Positions 6,027-12,885 of a stretch of DNA of 32,013 nt are shown one piece after another. Within the stretch, counting starts at the first letter, position 1. Each line of letters begins with the position of its first letter. The notes below the pieces were generated by a model. The model made no database searches. It worked only from the letters and a program-made list of their open reading frames with translations, and was not told where the DNA came from. Location of the stretch: IMG/VR virus record IMGVR_UViG_3300044614_000246, positions 1 through 32,013 of that record, one strand, 5' to 3'. Made by a program: the position numbers and the translations under genes. The stretch comes from a virus.

Positions 6027-6583
6027 TGAAAAACCTAATCGAAAAGCTGGTCTTAATTCAAAGTGAATTAAAAGCGCCTAAAGGTCAAACAAACAAATTC
6101 GGTGGTTACAAGTATCGTTCATGCGAAGATATTTTAGAAGCGTTAAAACCACACTTAAAGGAGCAAGGATTGTTCTTATCTATTACCGACGAATTGGTAG
6201 CGCAAGGCAACCGATACTATATCAAAGCAAGTGCAATAATTACCGATGGCGTAGATAGATGGTCGGTAGATGGTTGGGCAAGAGAAGAAGAAGTTAAGAA
6301 GGGAATGGATAGTTCTCAAATTACAGGTGCTTCTTCAAGCTATGCTCGTAAGTACGCCTTGAATGGTTTGTTCGGAATTGACGATACTAAAGATAGCGAC
6401 GCAACAAACGATGGCGATATTCCACAAATGCCAACTATCAATCTACAAACTGCGGTTTATGATATTGGGTTAGCTAATAGTTTAGACGGATTGAAAACAA
6501 TTTGGGCGAAGTACCCACAATTCCAAAAGCAACAAGAGTTTATTGACGCAAAGGATAAAAAGAAAGTACAACTAAATGGATAA
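6026..6583 (+). CDS. erf: ERF family single-strand annealing protein
   Basis: The 185-residue protein has the ERF signature: FGGYKYRSCEDIL near residues 25-37 and QITGASSSYARKYALNGLFG near 98-117. ERF proteins form rings on single-stranded DNA and anneal complementary strands, allowing phage recombination and genome circularisation independent of RecA; P22 Erf is the model. The C-terminal 45 residues are variable and probably mediate partner contacts. It is flanked by a coupled small gene upstream and a recombination-associated gene that overlaps its end by eight bases. Confidence 0.9.
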   Translation: MKNLIEKLVLIQSELKAPKGQTNKFGGYKYRSCEDILEALKPHLKEQGLFLSITDELVAQGNRYYIKASAIITDGVDRWSVDGWAREEEVKKGMDSSQITGASSSYARKYALNGLFGIDDTKDSDATNDGDIPQMPTINLQTAVYDIGLANSLDGLKTIWAKYPQFQKQQEFIDAKDKKKVQLNG

Positions 6584-7052
6584 GCAACTATTAACCTTCG
6601 AGGGATTGCAAGTGCAGTCCCTTGATAAAGCCACTATAATCAATCAAAGTCAGTTAGTTAAGGCAAATATACTCGATGGCAATTTGGATGCGTTAGAAGT
6701 CCTTATTTCAGCCAAGAAGATGCAAGAACTTGGTAAGCAACTTGAAGATATATCAAGACCAATAGCAGAAGACAAAGTTATATTGGGTCGTGGCGAAGTT
6801 TATAAATTCCAATCTGTAGAGGTTATCGAAAAAACAATAGGTTCTAAAACCGATTACTCAACTTGCGATGACCCAGAGTGGGATAGTTTGCAACAAGCGT
6901 TAAGCGATATTAAAGATGCTATAAAAAGACGTGAAGCATTTTTAAGCGCAATAACATCTCCTACTACAATCGTAACAAACGATGGCGAAATAATTACAAT
7001 AAATCCACCAATCAAGTCAGGTCGGCTTGGTTTATCTTTAACAATTAAATAG
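6576..7052 (+). CDS. Hypothetical recombination-module protein, 158 residues
   Basis: This gene overlaps the ERF stop by eight bases. The product has a helical segment (ALEVLISAKKMQELGKQLED, residues 39-58), which may be a coiled coil, followed by beta-like and helical sections and a flexible C-terminus ending GRLGLSLTIK. Proteins in this position next to ERF often assist recombination, but I do not recognise the family. The function is inferred only from overlap with ERF. Confidence 0.6.
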   Translation: MDKQLLTFEGLQVQSLDKATIINQSQLVKANILDGNLDALEVLISAKKMQELGKQLEDISRPIAEDKVILGRGEVYKFQSVEVIEKTIGSKTDYSTCDDPEWDSLQQALSDIKDAIKRREAFLSAITSPTTIVTNDGEIITINPPIKSGRLGLSLTIK

Positions 7053-7060
7053 TATATTTG
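7053..7060 (+). promoter_or_regulatory. Bacteroidetes-type -7 promoter box (TATATTTG)
   Basis: A perfect TAnnTTTG box begins directly after the stop codon at 7052, 18 bases ahead of ATG 7079. A TTGG at 7027-7030 could serve as a -33 element but the spacing of about 23 bases is longer than usual. Confidence 0.55.
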
Positions 7061-7078
7061 AAAATTAAATTTTAAACA

Positions 7079-7297
7079 ATGACAGAAGAAAAAAAAGAAA
7101 GCTGGGGTGCTTGGAAAAAGCAAACGGCAAAAGGCGAAGTAATTAACTTTACTTTAGAAGGAAAGCGCTACTCAATGTGGGCGAACTCCTACAAGAACGA
7201 AGAAAAACAACCCGACTACAAAATCTATGTAAACGATTATGTAGCACCAACAACAAACAATGATTTAGAACCGAAGGCAACGGACTTGCCATTTTAA
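7079..7297 (+). CDS. Small protein with SSB-like C-terminal tip (DLPF)
   Basis: The 72-residue product has a short charged N-terminus, a central beta-like stretch (INFTLEGKRYSMWAN) and a C-terminus ending ATDLPF. The acidic-x-Pro-Phe ending is the hallmark of bacterial SSB tails, which recruit repair and replication enzymes. At 72 residues it is too short for a full OB fold, so it may be a reduced single-stranded-DNA protein or a mimic that captures host SSB partners. The phage helicase at 10327 ends in a similar EVPF. It sits behind its own promoter box between recombination and replication genes. Confidence 0.6.
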   Translation: MTEEKKESWGAWKKQTAKGEVINFTLEGKRYSMWANSYKNEEKQPDYKIYVNDYVAPTTNNDLEPKATDLPF

Positions 7298-7299
7298 TT

Positions 7300-7455
7300 A
7301 TGACTTACGAAGAAGCAGTACAAGTTTTGGTTAATGCAGTAGCAGTAGCACAAAACAAAGGAGCATTTACTTTAGGCGACGCAAAGGTAGTTATCGAAGC
7401 GTTGCAAATTGTTAAACCCGAACTATTTGTTCCACAAGAAGAAGTAACTGAGTAA
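7300..7455 (+). CDS. Small hypothetical protein, 51 residues
   Basis: The product is helical (YEEAVQVLVNAVAVAQNKGA) followed by FTLGDAKVVIEALQIV and an acidic end (PQEEVTE). Similar small helical proteins occur in many Bacteroidetes phages, but I know no function. It starts two bases after the preceding stop, so it shares its mRNA, and a strong hairpin follows. Confidence 0.65.
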   Translation: MTYEEAVQVLVNAVAVAQNKGAFTLGDAKVVIEALQIVKPELFVPQEEVTE

Positions 7456-7462
7456 TAATTAT

Positions 7463-7488
7463 GGGTGGTTTAAAAAGCCACCCTTTTT
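7463..7488 (+). terminator. Hairpin terminator, GGGTGG...CCACCC family
   Basis: Arms GGGTGGTTT (7463-7471) and AAGCCACCC (7475-7483) pair around three A residues, with one wobble pair, and five T residues follow. It ends the short 7079-7455 unit. Confidence 0.8.
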
Positions 7489-7501
7489 AAAAACCTAAAC
7501 C

Positions 7502-7900
7502 ATGAAACAAATTAATTTATTTGGTAATAGTACCCAAGAGAATATAGATGAAAAAAAATATACATCTAAAATTCAAGCGCCAGAATATACTCCAAAAAAC
7601 ATAAAACCACACATACTTGAAATCTACGACAAATCAAAAACCACGAGATTGATTAGAGAAATTGATAATTCAAGTTTACCTATTGAAGAAAAAACTTTCT
7701 TAATAGATGCAGCAAGAAGGCATACCATATTCAACTACGAAAAGATAGCTGACTATTACGCACATTCGTCGAAAGAAATGCAATACTTTATGGAAAAATC
7801 AGCGCTTGTTATAATTGATTTTGAAAAAGCAATTCAGCATGGATATGTAAGATTGTGCGATGAAATTAAAAACCAATATCTTGAAGAATATGGAGAATAA
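7502..7900 (+). CDS. Hypothetical protein coupled to the TAGT glycosyltransferase
   Basis: The 132-residue product has a polar N-terminus of about 40 residues, then a conserved-looking alpha-helical domain (LPIEEKTFLIDAARRHTIFN, YEKIADYYAH, MEKSALVIIDFEKAI). I recall similar sequences in other phages but cannot name the family. The end overlaps the start of the glycosyltransferase gene by 11 bases, so the two are translated together and probably act in the same pathway. Possible jobs are substrate delivery or DNA targeting for base modification; this is inference. No catalytic motif is clear. Confidence 0.6.
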   Translation: MKQINLFGNSTQENIDEKKYTSKIQAPEYTPKNIKPHILEIYDKSKTTRLIREIDNSSLPIEEKTFLIDAARRHTIFNYEKIADYYAHSSKEMQYFMEKSALVIIDFEKAIQHGYVRLCDEIKNQYLEEYGE

Positions 7901-8726
7901 AGATTTTGCTGTATTTATACTTACGCATGGAAGACCCGATAACGTAATTACTTATAAAACTCTAAATAAATGTGGTTATACTGGCAAGATTTATTTTATC
8001 GTAGATAACGAAGATAAATCCGTTGATAAGTATATTGAGAATTTTGGAGTTGATAGAGTTAAAATATTTGATAAGAAAAAACTTGCAGATAGTATTGACG
8101 AAGGAAATAATTTTGACGAACGACGAACTATTACTCATGCAAGAAATGCTTGTTTTGAAATTGCAAAAGAAATAGGCGTAAAGTATTTTATAGAACTTGA
8201 CGACGACTACAAGCAATTCAAATATAGATTTGAAAATAAACTTGGTTACGAAGCTGTAATTAAAAACTTGGATAAAGTTTTTGATATATTCATTGATTTC
8301 TATAAAAGTACAAATATTAAATCTATTGCCTTTTCTCAAGGTGGCGACCATATAGGTGGCTTCTCTATTACTAAATTGAAAAGAAAATGTATGAACTCTT
8401 TTATTTGTTCTACCGATAGAGAATTTAGATTTGTAGGCGCAATGAACGAAGACGTAAATACCTATACAACTCTTGGTTCAAGAGGGGATTTATTTTTTAC
8501 GTTTACTTCGGTGCAATTAGACCAAAAAGAAACTCAAAGCCAATCGGGTGGTATAACGGATATGTACTTAAAATATGGAACTTATTGTAAATCGTTTACA
8601 ACAGTTATGATGCAACCATCAAGCGTTAAAGTTTCTATGATGAATAGTAGCAATCCGAGATTACATCATTTGATAAAGTGGGCAAATACAGTACCTATGA
8701 TAATTAACGAAAAATTTAAAAAATAA
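7890..8726 (+). CDS. TET-associated-type glycosyltransferase (TAGT-like), candidate DNA base modification
   Basis: The 278-residue protein matches the TAGT / GREB1 C-terminal family by memory of its pattern: FILTHGRPDN (9-18), a GT-A type acidic motif IELDDDY (101-107), NEDVNTYTTLGSRG (186-199) and SGGITDMY (219-226). Known TAGTs move sugars onto hydroxymethylated cytosines made by TET/JBP enzymes in phage DNA, blocking host nucleases. No TET/JBP dioxygenase or cytosine methyltransferase was found in this genome, so the acceptor here is uncertain. The start at 7890 (MENKDF) is preferred to an in-frame ATG at 7860 because it gives a short overlap and starts at the conserved domain. Confidence 0.8.
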   Translation: MENKDFAVFILTHGRPDNVITYKTLNKCGYTGKIYFIVDNEDKSVDKYIENFGVDRVKIFDKKKLADSIDEGNNFDERRTITHARNACFEIAKEIGVKYFIELDDDYKQFKYRFENKLGYEAVIKNLDKVFDIFIDFYKSTNIKSIAFSQGGDHIGGFSITKLKRKCMNSFICSTDREFRFVGAMNEDVNTYTTLGSRGDLFFTFTSVQLDQKETQSQSGGITDMYLKYGTYCKSFTTVMMQPSSVKVSMMNSSNPRLHHLIKWANTVPMIINEKFKK

Positions 8727-8729
8727 ATC

Positions 8730-9296
8730 ATGCAAGAAACAACAAAAGATTTGTGCTATTGGGCAGCGCAATTATACCATACAGACCGAGTTCCGTCAGA
8801 CGTTATCTACGATAGAATATTAAATAGCAAATCAAGGTTAAAAGAGGTCGCACAAGCGAAGCAATTAGTTGGGTATATGTTATACAACCATTTAGGTTAT
8901 ACGCTTCAACAAGTGGCCTACGAATTAAATTTGACTAATCATTCTACGATTATATATTGGCTTGATAAAATCCAAGTTCAACTTCGTACTAATAGACGTA
9001 TGCAATACCGATACGATTATATGAAAGACGTATTGCGTGGAGAACAAAAGCAAATCATACGTCAATCAACAAGCGTTCCAAACAAGAACGAATTAAGCGA
9101 AGCCGATATGCAATTCATCAAATCAAACTTTAATAATGGGTATAGCGTTTCGTATTATTCAGATGTATTGCGTAAGAATAGACAACCTATAAAATCCTAT
9201 TTACGATTTTTGTTGAAAGAAATTAGTATATTTAGCGCACCGAAAATAGATAGATTTCGGACTTCAAGTATTAAATCACAATCAATAGATTACTAA
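8730..9296 (+). CDS. DnaA domain IV-like DNA-binding protein
   Basis: The 188-residue product has a helix-turn-helix region at about 25-87 resembling the C-terminal DNA-binding domain of DnaA: AKQLVGYMLYNHLGYTLQQV followed by AYELNLTNHSTIIYWLDKI, where the NHSTI segment corresponds to the DnaA signature (RDHTTV). There is no AAA+ ATPase domain. A second helical region (LSEADMQFIKSNFNNGYSVS) may be another helix-turn-helix. It lies immediately before the replication initiator and three bases after the TAGT gene. The likely role is origin binding or regulation of replication. Confidence 0.75.
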   Translation: MQETTKDLCYWAAQLYHTDRVPSDVIYDRILNSKSRLKEVAQAKQLVGYMLYNHLGYTLQQVAYELNLTNHSTIIYWLDKIQVQLRTNRRMQYRYDYMKDVLRGEQKQIIRQSTSVPNKNELSEADMQFIKSNFNNGYSVSYYSDVLRKNRQPIKSYLRFLLKEISIFSAPKIDRFRTSSIKSQSIDY

Positions 9297-9297
9297 A

Positions 9298-9981
9298 ATG
9301 AAAAAAACTTACTATTTCCAACACGATTTCGAGGCGATTAGCGACCCTAAAATTCAATATATCTTGGCAAAGTTTGGTGGAATTGGTTATGGCCTTTGGT
9401 GGCGTATTGTAGAAATGCTACACCAAGAAGATGAAAATAAACTCCAACATAAGGAATATATATATTTTGCCTTGTCAAATCAGTTAAAATGCGAACAAGA
9501 TTTCGTTAAAGCGTTTATTCAATCTTGTATTCAAGAAGCAGAACTTCTTGATAGCGATGGCGAATACTTTTGGAGTGAACGAGTATTAAAGAACGTAGGT
9601 AAGATGCAAGATATTAAAGAGAAGCGTTCAAGTGCTGGTAAAAAAAGTGCCGAAAAGCGTATTGAAAATCAACAAGTTGCAACAAGTGTTCAACAAAATC
9701 CAACAAGTGTTGAACAAAATCCAACAAAAGAAAATAAAAGAAAAGAAAATAAAAAATATAGTAAACCAAGTTTATTTGAAGTTATTTCTTTTTTTAATGA
9801 CAATGGGTTTACAGATATTGGTGCTATTAAAGCATACAACTATTACGATGAAGGCAATTGGACTGATAGCAAAGGAAACAAGGTTAAGAATTGGAAACAA
9901 AAGATGCGAGGTGTTTGGTTTCGTGATGAATATAAGATTAATAAACCAACGATTTCTAATTTCTCCTTACCTATAAACTAA
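9298..9981 (+). CDS. Replication initiator / replisome organiser (DUF4373, Lin1244/Lin1753-like)
   Basis: The 227-residue protein begins with the DUF4373 pattern YYFQHDFEAISDPKIQYILA and GYGLWWRIVEMLHQE (residues 5-45), a winged-helix domain of phage replisome organisers. A low-complexity linker follows (about 118-155, with repeated Q-N-P-T-S-V and then lysine/glutamate). The C-terminal segment (FEVISFFNDNGF ... NWKQKMRGVWFR) resembles DnaD-like helicase-loading tails. It probably binds the origin and loads the helicase encoded at 10327. The DNA of the linker itself contains iteron-like direct repeats, as in the lambda O gene. It ends in a TAATG overlap. Confidence 0.8.
   Translation: MKKTYYFQHDFEAISDPKIQYILAKFGGIGYGLWWRIVEMLHQEDENKLQHKEYIYFALSNQLKCEQDFVKAFIQSCIQEAELLDSDGEYFWSERVLKNVGKMQDIKEKRSSAGKKSAEKRIENQQVATSVQQNPTSVEQNPTKENKRKENKKYSKPSLFEVISFFNDNGFTDIGAIKAYNYYDEGNWTDSKGNKVKNWKQKMRGVWFRDEYKINKPTISNFSLPIN
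9680..9753 (+). repeat. Iteron-like direct repeats inside the initiator gene (candidate origin)
   Basis: Two tandem 21-base units, 9680-9700 and 9701-9721, share CAACAAGTGTT, one variable base, then AACAAAATC. A partial unit CAACAAGT precedes at 9670 and CAACAAAAG follows at 9722, leading into A-rich DNA. The block matches 27300-27372 in non-coding DNA with 63 of 74 aligned columns identical by hand count. Repeats plus an A-rich tract in an initiator gene are the layout of lambda ori in gene O. The repeats are also coding (Q-N-P-T-S-V), so they may be only a protein linker. Confidence 0.5.
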
Positions 9982-10304
9982 TGAAAAAGGAAATAGCAAA
10001 AGAACTCCAAGAGTTTGCAAAAGTAGTTGAGGAACGCTTTAGTAAACCTAATAGAGAAATGAATTTTAATAACGAGGAATTTAAGATTGAAAAGATTATC
10101 CCTTCAAGCGACCATTCGGCTTCCGTTATATTTAAGAAAACTTCGGGTAAGTTAGGAGTTGCATTTTTCTACTATCAACCAAACGGAATTGGTAAAGGTT
10201 GGAAATACTTTTTCCCTACCGATAGCCATATTACAGGAATGAGAGCATTTGAATATCACAAACTAAATGCCGAAGAATTTAACTTTGATAAAAATTTTAT
10301 TTAA
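9981..10304 (+). CDS. Hypothetical replication-module protein, 107 residues
   Basis: The product starts in a TAATG overlap with the initiator gene. It has an N-terminal charged helix (KKEIAKELQEFAKVVEERF) and a beta-rich remainder (ASVIFKKTSGKLGVAFFYYQ, WKYFFPTDSHI). No family recognised. Being coupled to the initiator and just ahead of the helicase, it could be an accessory factor of the replisome. Confidence 0.6.
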   Translation: MKKEIAKELQEFAKVVEERFSKPNREMNFNNEEFKIEKIIPSSDHSASVIFKKTSGKLGVAFFYYQPNGIGKGWKYFFPTDSHITGMRAFEYHKLNAEEFNFDKNFI

Positions 10305-10309
10305 GTTTG
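10302..10309 (+). promoter_or_regulatory. Possible -7 promoter box (TAAGTTTG, followed by C)
   Basis: The TAnnTTTGC form lies across the stop codon of the preceding gene, 17 bases before the helicase ATG at 10327. A TTTG at 10284-10287 is only 14 bases upstream, short for a -33 element, so the call is moderate. Confidence 0.4.
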
Positions 10310-10326
10310 CCTAAACCAAAAACAAA

Positions 10327-11334
10327 ATGATAAAAAAACTAACCGACTTTGAGAATGAAATATTGGAGTTTCATAAACAAGGTATTCAAAAAGGCGACTA
10401 TTGTGGCTTCGATACTCTTGACGAATATTATACACGCAAGAGTGGGTCAATGACTTTTATACTTGCTTCGCCACATTCGGGTAAAACGGAATTTAACTTG
10501 GAGTTATTACTTAACCTTTCTTTACTTTATAACCAAAGGCATATTTTATTTACACCCGAAACAGGCGACTATAAAGATATTGCTAAAGAACTTGTTTCAA
10601 AGTATTGTAAGAAGCAATTCTTCGCAAGTGATTTTGAGCATTGTACGGAAGCCGAGATTTATAACGCTATTAACTTTCTATCGGATAAATTCTTTATCGT
10701 AGACAACGATGAAAATAGTTTTACGTTTGACGATATTATAAACCAAACGAGATTATTTGAAGCAGAAAACAATATCAAGATAGACAATATCCTATTCGAC
10801 CCTTATAACGAGATTAAGCATGATATGAAAGATTATGCAGGTCGTCAAGATTTGTATATCGAAGATGCGATTGGTAAGTTAAGGCGATACGCAAAGAAGG
10901 AGAATAAGCATATTTTTATTTGTATGCACCCTCAAGACCAAGCGCCTATAACCGAGAACGGAATTACTTTCTATCCACCACCACACCCAAGACAATCGGC
11001 AGGTGGCCAATCGTTCTTCCGTAAAGCAATGGCTTTTATAATTCTTTGGCGACCACCAAAAGGATTTATTGACAACGAAACGCAACAACCATACGAGGAT
11101 AACGAAACGCAGATACATATTGCAAAGGCAAAGCCAAAAGGTAGCGCTAAACTTGGAAAGTGTAAATTGTATTTCGATTGGCGTAAGAATAGATTTTACG
11201 AACGTAAAGATGATGGGATTTATTTCGGTTTAGAAGCAAAGGCAAAAAGAGAACGAAACGTAGATGCAGGTAATTTAGAACTATCGGTTTTAAAAAATAC
11301 GTTTGGTAAAGATTTCAATGAAGTACCTTTTTAA
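10327..11334 (+). CDS. DnaB-like replicative helicase (RecA-fold ATPase)
   Basis: The 335-residue product has a Walker A loop ASPHSGKTEF at 47-56, with alanine where the first glycine usually is, and a probable Walker B at about 154-158 (NILFD). A C-terminal region with HPRQSAGGQSFFRKA and then WRPPKG and HIAKAKPKGSAKLG matches the DNA-binding and arginine-finger part of SF4 helicases. It lacks the DnaB N-terminal primase-binding domain. It would unwind DNA at the origin as a hexamer. The last residues NEVPF resemble an SSB tail and may contact the same host partners. The gene follows a possible promoter. Confidence 0.8.
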   Translation: MIKKLTDFENEILEFHKQGIQKGDYCGFDTLDEYYTRKSGSMTFILASPHSGKTEFNLELLLNLSLLYNQRHILFTPETGDYKDIAKELVSKYCKKQFFASDFEHCTEAEIYNAINFLSDKFFIVDNDENSFTFDDIINQTRLFEAENNIKIDNILFDPYNEIKHDMKDYAGRQDLYIEDAIGKLRRYAKKENKHIFICMHPQDQAPITENGITFYPPPHPRQSAGGQSFFRKAMAFIILWRPPKGFIDNETQQPYEDNETQIHIAKAKPKGSAKLGKCKLYFDWRKNRFYERKDDGIYFGLEAKAKRERNVDAGNLELSVLKNTFGKDFNEVPF

Positions 11335-11336
11335 TC

Positions 11337-11660
11337 ATGAGCAATTATAAGAACCATTTAAATAATTTACAAAGCCAACTTGAAGGATTAAGATACTTTC
11401 AAGAAGAACGATTGCGTTTACTAATGCTTGGAATTGACTTGCAAATTATCAATCGTGATTTAGAAGATTTAAAAGGGTACGATGAAACTATTGACAAGGC
11501 ATCTTCACTAACTACAAAAGCAAAGGATTTACATGATACGATGTTTGCACGTTATGAAGCAGCAACCATACAACTTGATATAGTTAGAAACGAAGCAATG
11601 GCTTTATGTCAATATACAAAGGATTTAGAGAAACAACTTGAAGCACATAAAGAATTGTAA
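11337..11660 (+). CDS. Coiled-coil hypothetical protein, 107 residues
   Basis: Nearly the whole product is heptad-rich helix (NYKNHLNNLQSQLEGLRYFQ; later AATIQLDIVRNEAMALCQYT), suggesting a long dimeric coiled coil. It starts two bases after the helicase stop and its stop is coupled to the nuclease gene by TAATG. It may be a scaffold or adaptor in the replication complex. No family recognised. Confidence 0.65.
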   Translation: MSNYKNHLNNLQSQLEGLRYFQEERLRLLMLGIDLQIINRDLEDLKGYDETIDKASSLTTKAKDLHDTMFARYEAATIQLDIVRNEAMALCQYTKDLEKQLEAHKEL

Positions 11661-12055
11661 TGAAGAACGCTGAAGATATAGTACAACTTGCAGTTGTAAA
11701 TTATTTGCGTTTGAAATACCCAAAGGTTAGGTTCTTGGCTAATTATCTTTCGGGTGCAAGATTGCCGATATATTTGGCAAAGAAAGGCAAAGCGCTTGGT
11801 CAAGCTGGTCAAGGTACACCCGATTTGTTTATCTTTTTCAACAATGGAAAATATACTTCATTGGCAATAGAACTAAAGGCGCAAGGCAAAACGCCTTTTA
11901 AAAAAGATGGAATGTTAAAAACTGATGAGCATTTGAATAAACAAAATGACTATATATGTTATCTAAATACTATTGGATTTTATGCTACTTTTTGCGTTGG
12001 CATCGATGAAGCAATAAGTACAATAGATAGATATATGGCAAATGAACTCGAATAA
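11660..12055 (+). CDS. VRR-NUC domain nuclease
   Basis: The 131-residue protein fits the VRR-NUC family of PD-(D/E)XK nucleases: GQGTPDLFIF (51-60) supplies the catalytic aspartate and AIELKAQGK (69-77) the E-x-K pair. A histidine/glutamine-containing region follows (DEHLNKQNDYICYL). Stand-alone viral VRR-NUC proteins cut branched DNA such as Holliday junctions or flaps. This fits resolution of replication or recombination intermediates before packaging. It overlaps the sigma-like gene by 14 bases. Confidence 0.85.
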   Translation: MKNAEDIVQLAVVNYLRLKYPKVRFLANYLSGARLPIYLAKKGKALGQAGQGTPDLFIFFNNGKYTSLAIELKAQGKTPFKKDGMLKTDEHLNKQNDYICYLNTIGFYATFCVGIDEAISTIDRYMANELE

Positions 12056-12593
12056 ATTAATAGCCGAGTATTACGAGAATAAGGAATTAGTTACTTTCTT
12101 CAAGAATATAGCCAACGAATGGTGGGAAGAACTACGCCAAGATGTGTTTTTAACTGTATGCGAATACGATAAAGACAAGATTTTAGAAATGCAATCTAAA
12201 AAATACCTTAAATTCTTCATCATTCGTATTGCTTTAAACCAATTTAGAAGCAAAACATCTAAATTTTATTACCAAAACTTCAAGAATAATAACGTAGGTA
12301 TTGCATTAAATGACGATGAGATGGTTGAAAATGCAGATGAAATACTTTATTCTAATCTTATTTACGATACTCAAGGCGAAACAGCTTACGATATTGTAGA
12401 AGCGAAGATAGTATTGGCAGAAAACTCAATAGAAAAGCTACGTTACTTTGAACGTGAAGTCCTAAAATTATATTTACAATTAGGTACTTATAAAAAAGTA
12501 TCGGAAGATACAGGTATTCCTATTCGCACAATAGCCAACGGAGTTAAAAACGCAATTCAAAATGTCAAATTAAATATCAAAGAAAATGAATGA
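12042..12593 (+). CDS. Sigma-70 family (ECF-like) sigma factor homologue
   Basis: The 183-residue product has the two-domain layout of ECF sigma factors. A sigma-2-like region spans about 25-75 (WWEELRQDVFLTVCEYD, then KYLKFFIIRIALNQFRSKT), and a sigma-4-like helix-turn-helix spans about 130-178 (YFEREVLKLYLQLGTYKKVS, IPIRTIANGVKNAIQNVK). It could redirect host RNA polymerase to phage promoters, and the TATATTTA motif before four genes is a candidate target. It overlaps genes on both sides. A few phage proteins of this type lack promoter-recognition activity and act in terminase-like or regulatory roles, so activity is unproven. Confidence 0.7.
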   Translation: MNSNKLIAEYYENKELVTFFKNIANEWWEELRQDVFLTVCEYDKDKILEMQSKKYLKFFIIRIALNQFRSKTSKFYYQNFKNNNVGIALNDDEMVENADEILYSNLIYDTQGETAYDIVEAKIVLAENSIEKLRYFEREVLKLYLQLGTYKKVSEDTGIPIRTIANGVKNAIQNVKLNIKENE

Positions 12594-12885
12594 GTTATTT
12601 TTAGTTATCGGTAGTGCTTGTGTTGGCTTCTCGTTTGCAGAAGTATCCATGTTACCACAAGCGTTTTCAAAATGGTTACTCGATAAATTCAATATCGGTA
12701 AAGATGTTAAGGGTTATCAATATATCAAAGTACCTTATCGTTTAAAACCATTTGATTGTGGGTATTGCCTATCGTTTTGGGTAGGTATATTATCTTCTTA
12801 TACTTTTAATTGTAATTTAATAGCTTCGGTAATGATTGGCTTCGCTGCATCTATCGTTGCTATCTTATTTAAAAAATGGTTGTAA
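12586..12885 (+). CDS. Small integral membrane protein with CxxC motif
   Basis: The 99-residue product has an N-terminal hydrophobic segment (residues 3-18), a loop with the conserved motif KPFDCGYCLSFWVG (about 54-67), and a C-terminal membrane stretch (NLIASVMIGFAASIVAILF). The paired cysteines before SFW are reminiscent of DUF1360-like membrane proteins. It overlaps the sigma-like gene by eight bases and is coupled to the next gene by TAATG. It may alter the host envelope or exclude competing phages, but the function is unknown. Confidence 0.65.
   Translation: MNELFLVIGSACVGFSFAEVSMLPQAFSKWLLDKFNIGKDVKGYQYIKVPYRLKPFDCGYCLSFWVGILSSYTFNCNLIASVMIGFAASIVAILFKKWL

Noticed and set aside
9632-9976. 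Plus-strand open frame of 114 codons overlapping the initiator gene
   Set aside because: Shadow frame created by the A-rich linker repeats; the initiator frame carries the known domain.
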